Assembly (NCBI RefSeq): GCF_036013745.1
Contig: NZ_CP107880.1
Span: 6,200,001 to 6,264,000, forward strand
DNA: 64,000 bases
Direction of reading: 5' to 3'
Source of the DNA: Streptomyces sp. NBC_00483
Lineage (GTDB): Bacteria; Actinomycetota; Actinomycetes; Streptomycetales; Streptomycetaceae
Under the pieces are notes generated by a model that was not told where the DNA came from, did no database searches, and worked only from the letters and a program-made list of their open reading frames with translations. Position 1 is the first letter of the stretch. Every line of letters starts with the position of its first letter. Made by a program: the position numbers and the translations under genes. Of this stretch, positions 25,255-32,708 are shown piece by piece.

Positions 25255-27498
25255 GTGACACCAGCAACGCACTCCACCCTGTTCCCGCAGGATCCCGGCC
25301 GTGGCCAATATGCGGCTCCGCCGAGTGACGCCGACGCGGTGCTCGAGGGGCTCGACACCGAGCAGCGCGCCGTGGCGACGGCCCTGCACGGTCCGGTGTG
25401 TGTGCTCGCGGGCGCGGGCACGGGCAAGACGCGGGCGATCACCCATCGCATCGCGTACGGCGTCCGCGCGGGGATCCTCCAGCCCAATACGGTCCTCGCC
25501 GTCACGTTCACCAACCGTGCCGCCGGTGAGATGCGTGGCCGGCTCAGGCAGCTCGGCGCCGTGGGGGTACAGGCCCGCACCTTCCACTCCGCCGCCCTGC
25601 GCCAGCTCCAGTTCTTCTGGCCCAAGGCGGTCGGCGGGGAGCTGCCCCGGCTCGTCGACCGCAAGATCCAGCTCGTCGCCGACGCCGCGGCCGCCTCGCG
25701 CCTGCGTCTGGACCGCGGTGAGCTGCGCGACGTGACTGCGGAGATCGAGTGGTCGAAGGTCACGCAGACCGTCCCCGGTGACTACGCCGCGGCGGTGCAC
25801 AAGGCAGGCCGTGAAGCGCCCCGGCTTCCCGCGGAGATCGCCCAGATCTACTCCGCGTACGAAACCCTCAAGCGGGACCGCTCTCTCATCGACTTCGAGG
25901 ACGTCCTGCTGCTCACCGTGGGCATCCTCCAGGACCGGCAGGACATCGCCGAGCAGATCCGCGCCCAGTACCAGCACTTCGTCGTCGACGAGTACCAGGA
26001 CGTCAGCCCGCTCCAGCAGCGCCTGCTCGACCTGTGGCTCGGCGAGCGCGACAGCCTCTGCGTCGTCGGTGACGCCAGCCAGACGATCTACTCCTTCACC
26101 GGTGCCACCCCCGACCACCTGCTCAACTTCCGCACGCGCCACCCCAGTGCCACCGTCGTCAAGCTGGTCCGCGACTACCGCTCTTCACCCCAGGTCGTGC
26201 ACCTTGCCAATGGGGTCCTGACCAGGGCGAGCGGCCGCGCCGCCGAGCACCGCCTGGAACTGATCTCGCAGCGCGAGGCGGGCCCCGAGCCGACCTACAT
26301 CGAGTACGCCGACGAGCCCGCCGAGGCCGAAGGCGCCGCAGGCCGCATCCGGGAGCTGATCGACTCCGGGGTGTCGGCCGGCGAGATCGCGATCCTGTTC
26401 CGGACGAACGGGCAGTCGGAGATCTACGAACAGGCACTCGCCGACGCGGGCGTGCCCTACCAGCTGCGCGGCGCCGAGCGCTTCTTCGAGCGGGCCGAGG
26501 TGCGCAAGGCGCACCACGAGCTGCGTGCGGCGGCCCGCTTCGGTGACAACGACGCGGGACTCGACGAGGCCGTCGATCTTCCCTCCCAGGTCAGAGCCGT
26601 TCTGTCCGGCGCGGGTTGGACCACGGAGCCGCCCGCGGGGTCCGGCGCCGTGCGGGACCGCTGGGAGTCGCTCGCCGCCATCGCCCGGCTCGCGGGGGAC
26701 CTCGCGAGAGCCGAGCCCACCGCGACCCTGAGCGCGTTCGTGGAGGAACTCGACGCGCGGGCGAGCGCGCAGCACGCCCCGACCGTGGAGGGCGTCACCC
26801 TCGCTTCGCTGCACGCGGCGAAGGGCCTCGAGTGGGACGCGGTGTTCCTGGTTGGCCTCGCCGAGGGCATGATGCCGATCACCTACGCCAAGACCGACGA
26901 GCAGGTCGAGGAGGAGCGGCGGCTCCTGTACGTCGGGGTGACCCGCGCGCGGCGCCATCTCGGCCTTTCCTGGGCGCTGTCCCGCTCGCCGGGCGGCCGC
27001 CCGAACCGCAGGCCGAGCCGGTTCCTCGACGGGCTGCGGCCGGGGTCGACGGGCTCGGCGGGGCGCGGGGCGAGTGCGGGGCGCGGCGGCATCGAGTTCG
27101 GGACCCGCACGGGCACCCGCGAGTCCCCCGGCCCCACACGCCCCAGGGGTGACCGGAAGGTGGCCCGCTGCCGCGTGTGCGGGCGCACCCTTGAGGCCGC
27201 CGAGATGAAGCTGATGCGCTGCGAGGACTGCCCGTCGGACATGGACGAGGGGCTGTACGAGCGACTGATCGAGTGGCGGGGCCGCACGGCGGTGGACCTC
27301 GGTCAGCCCGCGTTCTGCGTCTTCACGGACAAGACCTTGATCGCCATCGCCGAGACCGCCCCCGAGGACGCGGCCGAACTGTCCCGCATCCCGGGCGTCG
27401 GGCGTCGGAAGTTTCGGACGTACGGATCCGACGTTCTGGCCATTTGTGCAGGTCAGACGATTGGTGATCAGGTCGACGAGGAGGCCGGGGACGACTGA
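25255..27498 (+). CDS. uvrD2: ATP-dependent DNA helicase UvrD2
   Basis: 747 aa from GTG 25255; an upstream GTG at 25207 is possible, but sequence resembling Streptomyces homologues starts at 25255. Motor motifs: GAGTGKT near residues 53-59, DEYQDVSP near 245, and TLASLHAAKGLEWD near 520. A tetracysteine motif CRVCG...CEDC (about 640-665) joins the motor to a C-terminal HRDC domain (IAETAPEDAAELSRIPGVGR). This layout is that of mycobacterial UvrD2, an essential 3'-5' helicase. It shares an intergenic region with the divergent mycoredoxin gene. Confidence 0.93.
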   Translation: MTPATHSTLFPQDPGRGQYAAPPSDADAVLEGLDTEQRAVATALHGPVCVLAGAGTGKTRAITHRIAYGVRAGILQPNTVLAVTFTNRAAGEMRGRLRQLGAVGVQARTFHSAALRQLQFFWPKAVGGELPRLVDRKIQLVADAAAASRLRLDRGELRDVTAEIEWSKVTQTVPGDYAAAVHKAGREAPRLPAEIAQIYSAYETLKRDRSLIDFEDVLLLTVGILQDRQDIAEQIRAQYQHFVVDEYQDVSPLQQRLLDLWLGERDSLCVVGDASQTIYSFTGATPDHLLNFRTRHPSATVVKLVRDYRSSPQVVHLANGVLTRASGRAAEHRLELISQREAGPEPTYIEYADEPAEAEGAAGRIRELIDSGVSAGEIAILFRTNGQSEIYEQALADAGVPYQLRGAERFFERAEVRKAHHELRAAARFGDNDAGLDEAVDLPSQVRAVLSGAGWTTEPPAGSGAVRDRWESLAAIARLAGDLARAEPTATLSAFVEELDARASAQHAPTVEGVTLASLHAAKGLEWDAVFLVGLAEGMMPITYAKTDEQVEEERRLLYVGVTRARRHLGLSWALSRSPGGRPNRRPSRFLDGLRPGSTGSAGRGASAGRGGIEFGTRTGTRESPGPTRPRGDRKVARCRVCGRTLEAAEMKLMRCEDCPSDMDEGLYERLIEWRGRTAVDLGQPAFCVFTDKTLIAIAETAPEDAAELSRIPGVGRRKFRTYGSDVLAICAGQTIGDQVDEEAGDD

Positions 27499-27511
27499 CG
27501 CAAACTCGTCG

Positions 27512-27551
27512 AAAAAATAGTTTGCGCATGCCCCAACAATCCCCATAGGTT
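27512..27551 (+). promoter_or_regulatory. wblC promoter with AT-rich WblC-type activator site
   Basis: An A-tract (27512-27517) lies directly before a -35-like TTGCGC (27522-27527), then 18 nt and TAGGTT (27546-27551). WhiB7/WblC activates promoters carrying an AT-rich block just upstream of -35, and the protein's AT-hook reads it. This A-tract is a conspicuous exception in GC-rich DNA. Confidence 0.65.
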
Positions 27552-27661
27552 CTTAAGCACGAAAGCAGCGGTCTTCTCGAAGGCCCTGGTTCCGTGTTGT
27601 ACTTGAATGCCGTCGGGCCGGTTCGCACCGGTCCCCGAGACGCCGAGAGGAGGCGATTCCA

Positions 27662-27985
27662 GTGATCAGCATCAACGCCAGCTCCGTCAGCACCGCCAAA
27701 ATGACCGATCTCTCGGTCGTCGCTTCCTGCCTGCTCGGCTCCTCGAACCTGGGCACCGGTCTGTCTGGCTTCTCCGCCATGCGTCCGGAGTCCGGCCTGT
27801 CCCTCGCGGGTCTTCCCATTCGCGAGCGCAATGAGCGACCGACCAAGGCACCGGAAGCAGTAGCGACGGCACAGGCTCAGGCCTATGCCTTTGCGGCGGC
27901 CGGTGCCGGATTCCGGAAGCAGACGACGCAGCACCACACGATGTGGGCCTTCCGTGGGCCTGAACCCTGGAGCGATCCAGCCTGA
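27662..27985 (+). CDS. wblC upstream ORF (attenuator leader ORF)
   Basis: 107 codons from GTG 27662 with a very strong ribosome site, GAGAGGAGG, 8 nt upstream. The product starts MISINASSVSTAKMTD and shows no recognisable domain; it ends WSDPA. The stop lies 22 nt before an intrinsic terminator that precedes wblC. Codons 97-101 (27950-27962) can pair with the 5' arm of that terminator, so a ribosome reaching the end of the ORF would leave the terminator free, and one stalled upstream would allow antitermination. Leader-ORF control of whiB7/wblC by translation inhibitors is known. The base pairing is my inference. Confidence 0.7.
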   Translation: MISINASSVSTAKMTDLSVVASCLLGSSNLGTGLSGFSAMRPESGLSLAGLPIRERNERPTKAPEAVATAQAQAYAFAAAGAGFRKQTTQHHTMWAFRGPEPWSDPA

Positions 27986-28007
27986 CGAGATCAGGCAGGC
28001 GCCTTCA

Positions 28008-28049
28008 GGGCCGCGGAACCCCACCCGGGATCCGCGGCCCTTCTGTTTT
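28008..28049 (+). terminator. Intrinsic terminator/attenuator in the wblC leader
   Basis: A perfect 10-bp stem (28008-28017 with 28031-28040), 13-nt loop, then TTCTGTTTT. It lies between the leader ORF and wblC and is one of the few hairpins in this window followed by a real T-tract, as expected of an attenuator. Confidence 0.85.
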
Positions 28050-28169
28050 CCCGGAAGATCCAGCGATCTTCCGAGGAACCAGAGAACAGGGGCCTCGGGA
28101 CAAGAAAAGAACCCGGTACCACCGCCACCCGGCCCACCGGCCGGACGACCAGACGAGGAAAAAGACACC

Positions 28170-28538
28170 GTGCAACTCGAAGCGCACGCCCCGTCCGTAC
28201 CGCCTTCAGACCCTCTTTCCCAGCCCGTGTCCACGGAGGACTCCACCTTGAACCCGCTGACCGCGCTCACCGCGCTCGACGACGCCATCGAGAACCTCGA
28301 CGTGCCCGTCCCCTGCCGTGCCTACGACCCGGAGGTCTTCTTCGCGGAGTCGCCGGCGGACGTCGAGTACGCCAAGTCCCTCTGCCGTACCTGCCCGCTG
28401 ATGGAGGCCTGCCTCGCCGGCGCCAAGGAGCGGCGTGAGCCCTGGGGCGTCTGGGGCGGCGAGCTGTTCGTCCAGGGCGTTGTCGTTGCCCGGAAGCGGC
28501 CGCGTGGCCGCCCGCGCAAGAACCCGGTCGTGGCATGA
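28170..28538 (+). CDS. wblC: WhiB-family transcriptional regulator WblC (WhiB7)
   Basis: 122 aa. Four cluster cysteines at 49, 72, 75 and 81 (CxxC and CxxxxxC spacing) hold the 4Fe-4S cluster; GVWGGE at 93-98 is the WhiB turn that contacts sigma-70 region 4. The C-terminal RPRGRPRKN is an AT-hook, which is specific to the WhiB7/WblC subgroup. Family role: redox- and antibiotic-responsive activator of intrinsic resistance genes, including its own promoter. GTG 28170 has GAGGAA 9 nt upstream. An attenuator controls it, and a coupled small gene follows by ATGA overlap. Confidence 0.95.
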   Translation: MQLEAHAPSVPPSDPLSQPVSTEDSTLNPLTALTALDDAIENLDVPVPCRAYDPEVFFAESPADVEYAKSLCRTCPLMEACLAGAKERREPWGVWGGELFVQGVVVARKRPRGRPRKNPVVA

Positions 28539-28858
28539 ACACCCCCGGAACGATCGATCGCCCCCTGACGCACGACCCCAAGAAGCAGGCCCCGATGAAG
28601 CCGTCCACGAGCGAGCCCGCAGGTTCCGCAATCCCAGACTTCACCACCCCCGGCGCGCACGAGTCGCGCCAGAACAGGACCCGTCAGATGCAACTCATCC
28701 CAGAAGCCCTGGCTCGTGCGCATATGCACGAGCAGCTGCGGGTGGCCGAGAGCGAACGCCGGGCCGTGCGCCTGGCCACCGCCCGCCGGATGCAGCGCCG
28801 TGCCGAGCGCGCTTCGCTGCGCGCCCGGCGTGCGCTCGCCATGGCCGTCATGCAGTAA
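28535..28858 (+). CDS. Small basic protein coupled to wblC
   Basis: 107 aa from ATG 28535, which overlaps the wblC stop (ATGA). The N-terminal half is low in complexity; the C-terminal half (from MQLIPEALARAHMHEQLR) is one long, strongly basic helix rich in Arg and Ala. Internal ATG codons at 28595 and 28688 could be the real start, since the second begins the helix. Function unknown. Overlap with wblC suggests co-induction by antibiotics. Confidence 0.7.
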   Translation: MNTPGTIDRPLTHDPKKQAPMKPSTSEPAGSAIPDFTTPGAHESRQNRTRQMQLIPEALARAHMHEQLRVAESERRAVRLATARRMQRRAERASLRARRALAMAVMQ

Positions 28859-28916
28859 CCAACTGAAACCGTCGACATCAGCTTCGTCGGCAGGAGCCGC
28901 GACAGAGCGGCTGCTC

Positions 28917-28953
28917 CCTCGGGGGCCGGTCCCAAGCGGACCGGCCCCCGAGG
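28917..28953 (+). terminator. Strong hairpin terminator of the wblC operon
   Basis: Perfect 16-bp stem (28917-28932 with 28938-28953), 5-nt loop, 59 nt after the small gene. No T-run. Confidence 0.85.
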
Positions 28954-28999
28954 CGTGTGGCGCCCGGCGCTCATCGGTTCATCGAGTTATCGTCGCCGA

Positions 29000-29203
29000 G
29001 TGACGTCTCTTCCTGGCGGGGACTCCGCGCAACAGCCCGACCACCAGGCCCACGCGTGCGCGCGGTGTGGCACGACAGTCCGGGAACTGCCGCTGACCTG
29101 GACGTGTTCCGTCGAGGGCGGCACCCGGCGGTACTTCTGTGACGCCTGCTCCCGAGAGAACATCAGGGCCATCGAGGGACGGCTCGACTCCGACTGGTGG
29201 TGA
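29000..29203 (+). CDS. Small zinc-ribbon protein
   Basis: 67 aa from GTG 29000. Two CxxC pairs (CARCGT and CDAC) separated by about 25 residues form a probable zinc ribbon; the ending IRAIEGRLDSDWW looks conserved in Streptomyces. Function unknown. No ribosome binding site is evident. Its stop codon abuts the stop of the convergent ABC1 gene with no intervening base. Confidence 0.75.
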   Translation: MTSLPGGDSAQQPDHQAHACARCGTTVRELPLTWTCSVEGGTRRYFCDACSRENIRAIEGRLDSDWW

Positions 29204-30568
29204 TCAGGCCTCCGCCGCCGGCCGGTCCTCGATCTCCGCCGCGTCCTCGGCGGCAAAGCCCGGCACCCAGGCCTCCAGTTCGTCCCGCAGCCGCACGGTG
29301 GCCCCGAGCTGGCACAGCACCCCGATCGTGCTGAGCGTCACCCGATGTATCAGCAGATACGACGGCGGCAGGTTGAGCTGCTTGCCCAGTTGATGGGCGG
29401 GGGAGCGGGGGTCGGCTATCCGGGCCGCCTGATGGCGCATCCAGGAGCGGGTGAACGTGAAGGCGTCGACGCGGGCCGGCTCGATGATCGGCAGCAAGTA
29501 GTCGAGCACCGCGTCCGGTTCGAGGTCGATCGACTCCTTGACGAAGCCCTCCTCGCAGAGCAGCTCGTAGACCCCTTCCGCTTCGCCGTCGAGCGTCCTG
29601 CGCAGGGAGGCACCGATCGGCTCGGGCAGGCCGCCGGGCAGTCGATCGACCGTGCCGAAGTCGAGGACGCCGAGGCGCCAGCCGCCCTTCTCGTCCGGCA
29701 GCAGCCGGAAGTTGCCCGGATGGGGATCCGCGTGCAGCAGGCCCGTGCGCGCGGGCCCCGAGAACAGGAAGCGGGCCAGTAGCTGACCTGCGCGATCGCG
29801 CTCGTCCTCGCTGCCGTTGTCGATGATCTCGGCGAGCGGTGTCCCGTCGATCCACTCCGTCACCAGCACCTGCTCGCACTGGTGCACCACCTGCGGCACC
29901 ACGACATCGGGGTCGTCGGCGAACTCCTCCGCGTGTGTCTGCTGGGCCCGCGCCTCCAGCGCGTAGTCCAGTTCCTCGGAGACCCGGTCGCGCAACTCGG
30001 TGATGAGTGGCTTGATGTCCATGCCCGGGATCAGCGGGCCCAACAGGCGCGCGAAGCGGCTCAGTTGGCCGAGGTCCGACAGCAGGGCCTCGCCCGCGCC
30101 CGGGTACTGCACCTTCACGGCGACCTCGCGACCGTCGTGCCACACGGCGCGATGCACCTGTCCGATCGACGCGGCGGCCGAGGGTTTGTCCTCGAACTCG
30201 AGGAACAGCTCGCGCCATTGCTCGCCGAGCCGCTCGTCGAGAACCGCGTGCACGGTGCGGGTCGGCATCGGAGGCGCGGCCTCCTGAAGCTTCGTCAGGG
30301 CGGCGCGGTACGGGCCCGCGACGTCCTCCGGCAGGGCGGACTCGAAGACGGACAGCGCCTGCCCGAACTTCATGGCCCCGCCCTTGAGTTCACCGAGCAC
30401 CTTGAACAGCTGATCCGCCGTGCGCTGCTGCAGTTCCCGCCCGACGATCTCGGCGGACTTGCCGCCGATGCGTCTGCCGATGCCCCAGGTCGCGCGACCC
30501 GCGAAGCCGATCGGCAGCGCTGCCAGCTTGGCGGTACGGGTAACCGCCTTCCGGGGAAGATCAGACAT
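29204..30568 (-). CDS. ABC1/AarF (UbiB-like) atypical kinase
   Basis: 454 aa from ATG 30568 (GGAGGGG upstream on the minus strand). The ABC1 signature KxGQ appears in LKGGAMKFGQALSVFESALP, the Ala-rich nucleotide loop in SAAASIGQVHRA, the invariant Lys in VAVKVQYPG, the catalytic loop in HADPHPGNF and the metal site in VLDFGTVDRLP. ABC1 proteins are ATPases that extract or move prenyl quinones and related lipids. No membrane helix is evident. Its 3' end abuts the zinc-ribbon gene. Confidence 0.9.
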   Translation of the reverse strand: MSDLPRKAVTRTAKLAALPIGFAGRATWGIGRRIGGKSAEIVGRELQQRTADQLFKVLGELKGGAMKFGQALSVFESALPEDVAGPYRAALTKLQEAAPPMPTRTVHAVLDERLGEQWRELFLEFEDKPSAAASIGQVHRAVWHDGREVAVKVQYPGAGEALLSDLGQLSRFARLLGPLIPGMDIKPLITELRDRVSEELDYALEARAQQTHAEEFADDPDVVVPQVVHQCEQVLVTEWIDGTPLAEIIDNGSEDERDRAGQLLARFLFSGPARTGLLHADPHPGNFRLLPDEKGGWRLGVLDFGTVDRLPGGLPEPIGASLRRTLDGEAEGVYELLCEEGFVKESIDLEPDAVLDYLLPIIEPARVDAFTFTRSWMRHQAARIADPRSPAHQLGKQLNLPPSYLLIHRVTLSTIGVLCQLGATVRLRDELEAWVPGFAAEDAAEIEDRPAAEA

Positions 30569-30635
30569 ACACCCCTCCAAATGCCGAACAGCCATGCCGC
30601 GCATGCCCGGGTGCCGTGGTGCCGACAGCCATTGC

Positions 30636-31802
30636 CTACCCCGCCATTGTGTCGTGCGGCTCTTCTTCCACGGAGACCTCCTGCCCGTTACCTCTCTCAC
30701 CCGCACCGCACGGGCACTGTGGATGTGGCCACACCGGTCGGGCGTGCCAGTCCAGGCCCGGCGCGGCCGCCTCCCAGCGTGCCCCCGTGCTCGACGGCAA
30801 CTCCCCGTCGAGGAAGGTCAGTCCATGGGCCGCGGCGAGTCCCGCGACGGCGATGGCAAGGCCCAGGTCGCAGGCCTGCACCTGACGACCGGCCGGCCCC
30901 GAACTCCACTGGGCGAGCAGCCGGGGCCAGGTCGGATCGCGGTCCGTGCGCCCGAGGAGCAGGCAGTGCGCGCAGCCAGTCCCGCCGGGCAGCACCAGCG
31001 GCCCGACCACACCGGTGGCCTCGACAACGCCCGCGTACAGGTGGGGAATTCCGGTCTCCAGCAGGTCCTCGACGGCGGCCGGGTCGGGGGAGTGGACCGC
31101 GAGTCCGTCACGCGGAGCAATGATCACGAGGGAGAGCGGGGGCACTTCGGGATCCGGCTCCGAAAGGCGCTCGGGGGCCGGCCTGCGCCGGTCGGGGCGC
31201 GGCGGCCTGTTCGGCGCCATCGAGCGCACTACCCGCCGTGCGGACACGTCCCGGCGCTCGCCCGTCGCCTCCACCGGATGCCCGCCCGGTGCCACGTCCC
31301 AGGGTTCGACGCATCCGCCGTCCCGCACGTCCACATGGCCGACACCCGCGGATGCGAGCACCGAGGCGATCACCGTGCCCACCCGTCCGGCGCCTCTCAC
31401 CTGGACCCGCATCGCGCGCCGGGCGGTCAACTTCAGTATCGCTTCGGCCGGTTCCGATGTCGTGACGGTCAGGGCGGCATGGTCGGGGCGGAGCCGATCC
31501 ATTGCGCGCGTCTGTTTGCGCAGTTCCGCGCCGGGCCTGCCGCCGCCGGTCGCGTCGTCGACGAGTCCCGCTCCGCTCAGCCGCTCCAGGAGCGCGTCCA
31601 CATGCCCGTCCGGAAGGCCCATTCTCTGGGCCTCCTCCCGCAGGAGCGGGACCCCGCGGGTGCCGTCGAGCAGTGTCAGGAAGCTGCCGGTGGCCGTGTC
31701 GACCGGGCCGAGTACGACCGCGTGAGCCGGCGTGAGCCCGAACTGCACCGTGTTCAGGTCGTGCCAGCCGCGCCGCAGGGCCGGCTTCAGGATCGGATGC
31801 AT
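30636..31802 (-). CDS. E1-like/ThiF protein with N-terminal RRE (ocin-ThiF, TOMM class)
   Basis: 388 aa from ATG 31802 (GGGGGA upstream). Residues 1-85 (LKPALRRGWHDLNTVQFGL, LLDGTRGVPLL) match the winged-helix peptide-recognition element of TOMM cyclodehydratase partner proteins. The following ThiF-like fold has VRGAGRVGTVIASVLASAGV but a degenerate catalytic region. The family C-terminus is present: CAHCLLLGRTDRDPTWPRL and HPQCPCG, likely binding zinc. Such proteins normally present a precursor peptide to a YcaO enzyme, but no YcaO, dehydrogenase or precursor gene lies nearby, so this is an orphan of unknown substrate. Confidence 0.8.
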   Translation of the reverse strand: MHPILKPALRRGWHDLNTVQFGLTPAHAVVLGPVDTATGSFLTLLDGTRGVPLLREEAQRMGLPDGHVDALLERLSGAGLVDDATGGGRPGAELRKQTRAMDRLRPDHAALTVTTSEPAEAILKLTARRAMRVQVRGAGRVGTVIASVLASAGVGHVDVRDGGCVEPWDVAPGGHPVEATGERRDVSARRVVRSMAPNRPPRPDRRRPAPERLSEPDPEVPPLSLVIIAPRDGLAVHSPDPAAVEDLLETGIPHLYAGVVEATGVVGPLVLPGGTGCAHCLLLGRTDRDPTWPRLLAQWSSGPAGRQVQACDLGLAIAVAGLAAAHGLTFLDGELPSSTGARWEAAAPGLDWHARPVWPHPQCPCGAGERGNGQEVSVEEEPHDTMAG

Positions 31803-31885
31803 GGCTGTCCCCCGTACTGTGCCGACGGCTTCGTTCCCGTCGATCGACCGCCAGCATGCCGGGACGGCCGGAGTCGTGCGGAAAG

Positions 31886-31896
31886 TTGTCCACAGG
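31886..31896 (+). promoter_or_regulatory. DnaA-box-like 11-mer in a divergent promoter region
   Basis: TTGTCCACAGG, third copy in the window, midway between the divergent ocin-ThiF and YgjP-like genes. It is followed by CTGTGGGTGA, which may form a partial second element. Confidence 0.45.
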
Positions 31897-31997
31897 CTGT
31901 GGGTGATAGTCGTACTAATCGAGAGGCGGATCGCGGGGCCGCACCGAAGACTTCCGGAGGCGGGACTTCCGCCCGGTCCAGCGGGTAACGTCGGGGC

Positions 31998-32594
31998 GTG
32001 TCCGCCGACCCACTGCACCGTGCCACGAACACAGCGCGCAGCACGACCAGCCCGCCCTCTGGCGGCCTGGGGGCGAGCGCGGTCGAGGTGCGCAGGAGCT
32101 CCCGGCGTCGCAGAACGGTCTCCGCGTACCGCGAGGGCGATCGCACCGTGGTGCTCATCCCGGCCCGCATGTCGGAGGCCGAGGAGAAGCGCTGGGTGGG
32201 CGTCATGCTCGACAAGCTCGCCGCGCAGGAGAGCAAGCGAGTGCTCGGCGACACCGAGCTGGCGGACCGCGCCGAGCGCCTGTCGGACCAGTACCTCGAC
32301 GGGAAGGCCCGCCCCGCTTCGGTGCGGTGGGTCACGAACCAGAACACCCGGTGGGGTTCGTGCACTCCGGCGGAAGGCAGCATCCGGCTCTCCCACCGGC
32401 TGCAGGGCATGCCCGAGTACGTCGTCGACTACGTACTCATCCATGAGCTCGCGCACCTGCTGGTCCCCGGCCACGGGCCGCGGTTCTGGAGACTCCTGGA
32501 GGCGTATCCGCGCACGGAGCGGGCGCGGGGATATCTCGAAGGAGTGGTCGCGGCCGACCGGCTCCCGCATCTGCCTGCCACGCGCGGCGACTGA
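31998..32594 (+). CDS. YgjP/DUF45-type zinc metallopeptidase
   Basis: 198 aa. The motif HELAHLLVPGHGPRFW contains HExxH plus a third His, the gluzincin-like layout of the YgjP/DUF45 family, and TRWGSCTPAEGSIRLS is the conserved strand before it. Substrates in Streptomyces are unknown. The start GTG 31998 has no ribosome site; TAACGT (31986-31991) ends 6 nt before it, so the mRNA is probably leaderless. Confidence 0.85.
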   Translation: MSADPLHRATNTARSTTSPPSGGLGASAVEVRRSSRRRRTVSAYREGDRTVVLIPARMSEAEEKRWVGVMLDKLAAQESKRVLGDTELADRAERLSDQYLDGKARPASVRWVTNQNTRWGSCTPAEGSIRLSHRLQGMPEYVVDYVLIHELAHLLVPGHGPRFWRLLEAYPRTERARGYLEGVVAADRLPHLPATRGD

Positions 32595-32643
32595 TCGTCC
32601 TTCAGCGCGCCTTCTGTACCAGGGGTGTACCGACTTCTCCCAC

Positions 32644-32665
32644 TGTCGGTGTTTGCGGATAGCCT
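32644..32665 (+). promoter_or_regulatory. RecA-NDp/PafBC-like promoter of the TerD-AIM24 operon
   Basis: TGTCGGTG at 32644-32651, 8 nt, TAGCCT at 32660-32665: the same spacing and the same hexamer as at adnB. Transcription would start near 32672, leaving about 37 nt of leader. Confidence 0.55.
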
Positions 32666-32708
32666 GGCGCGACGCAATCACCATCGGGATGGGGGACGGT
32701 CGTTACGC

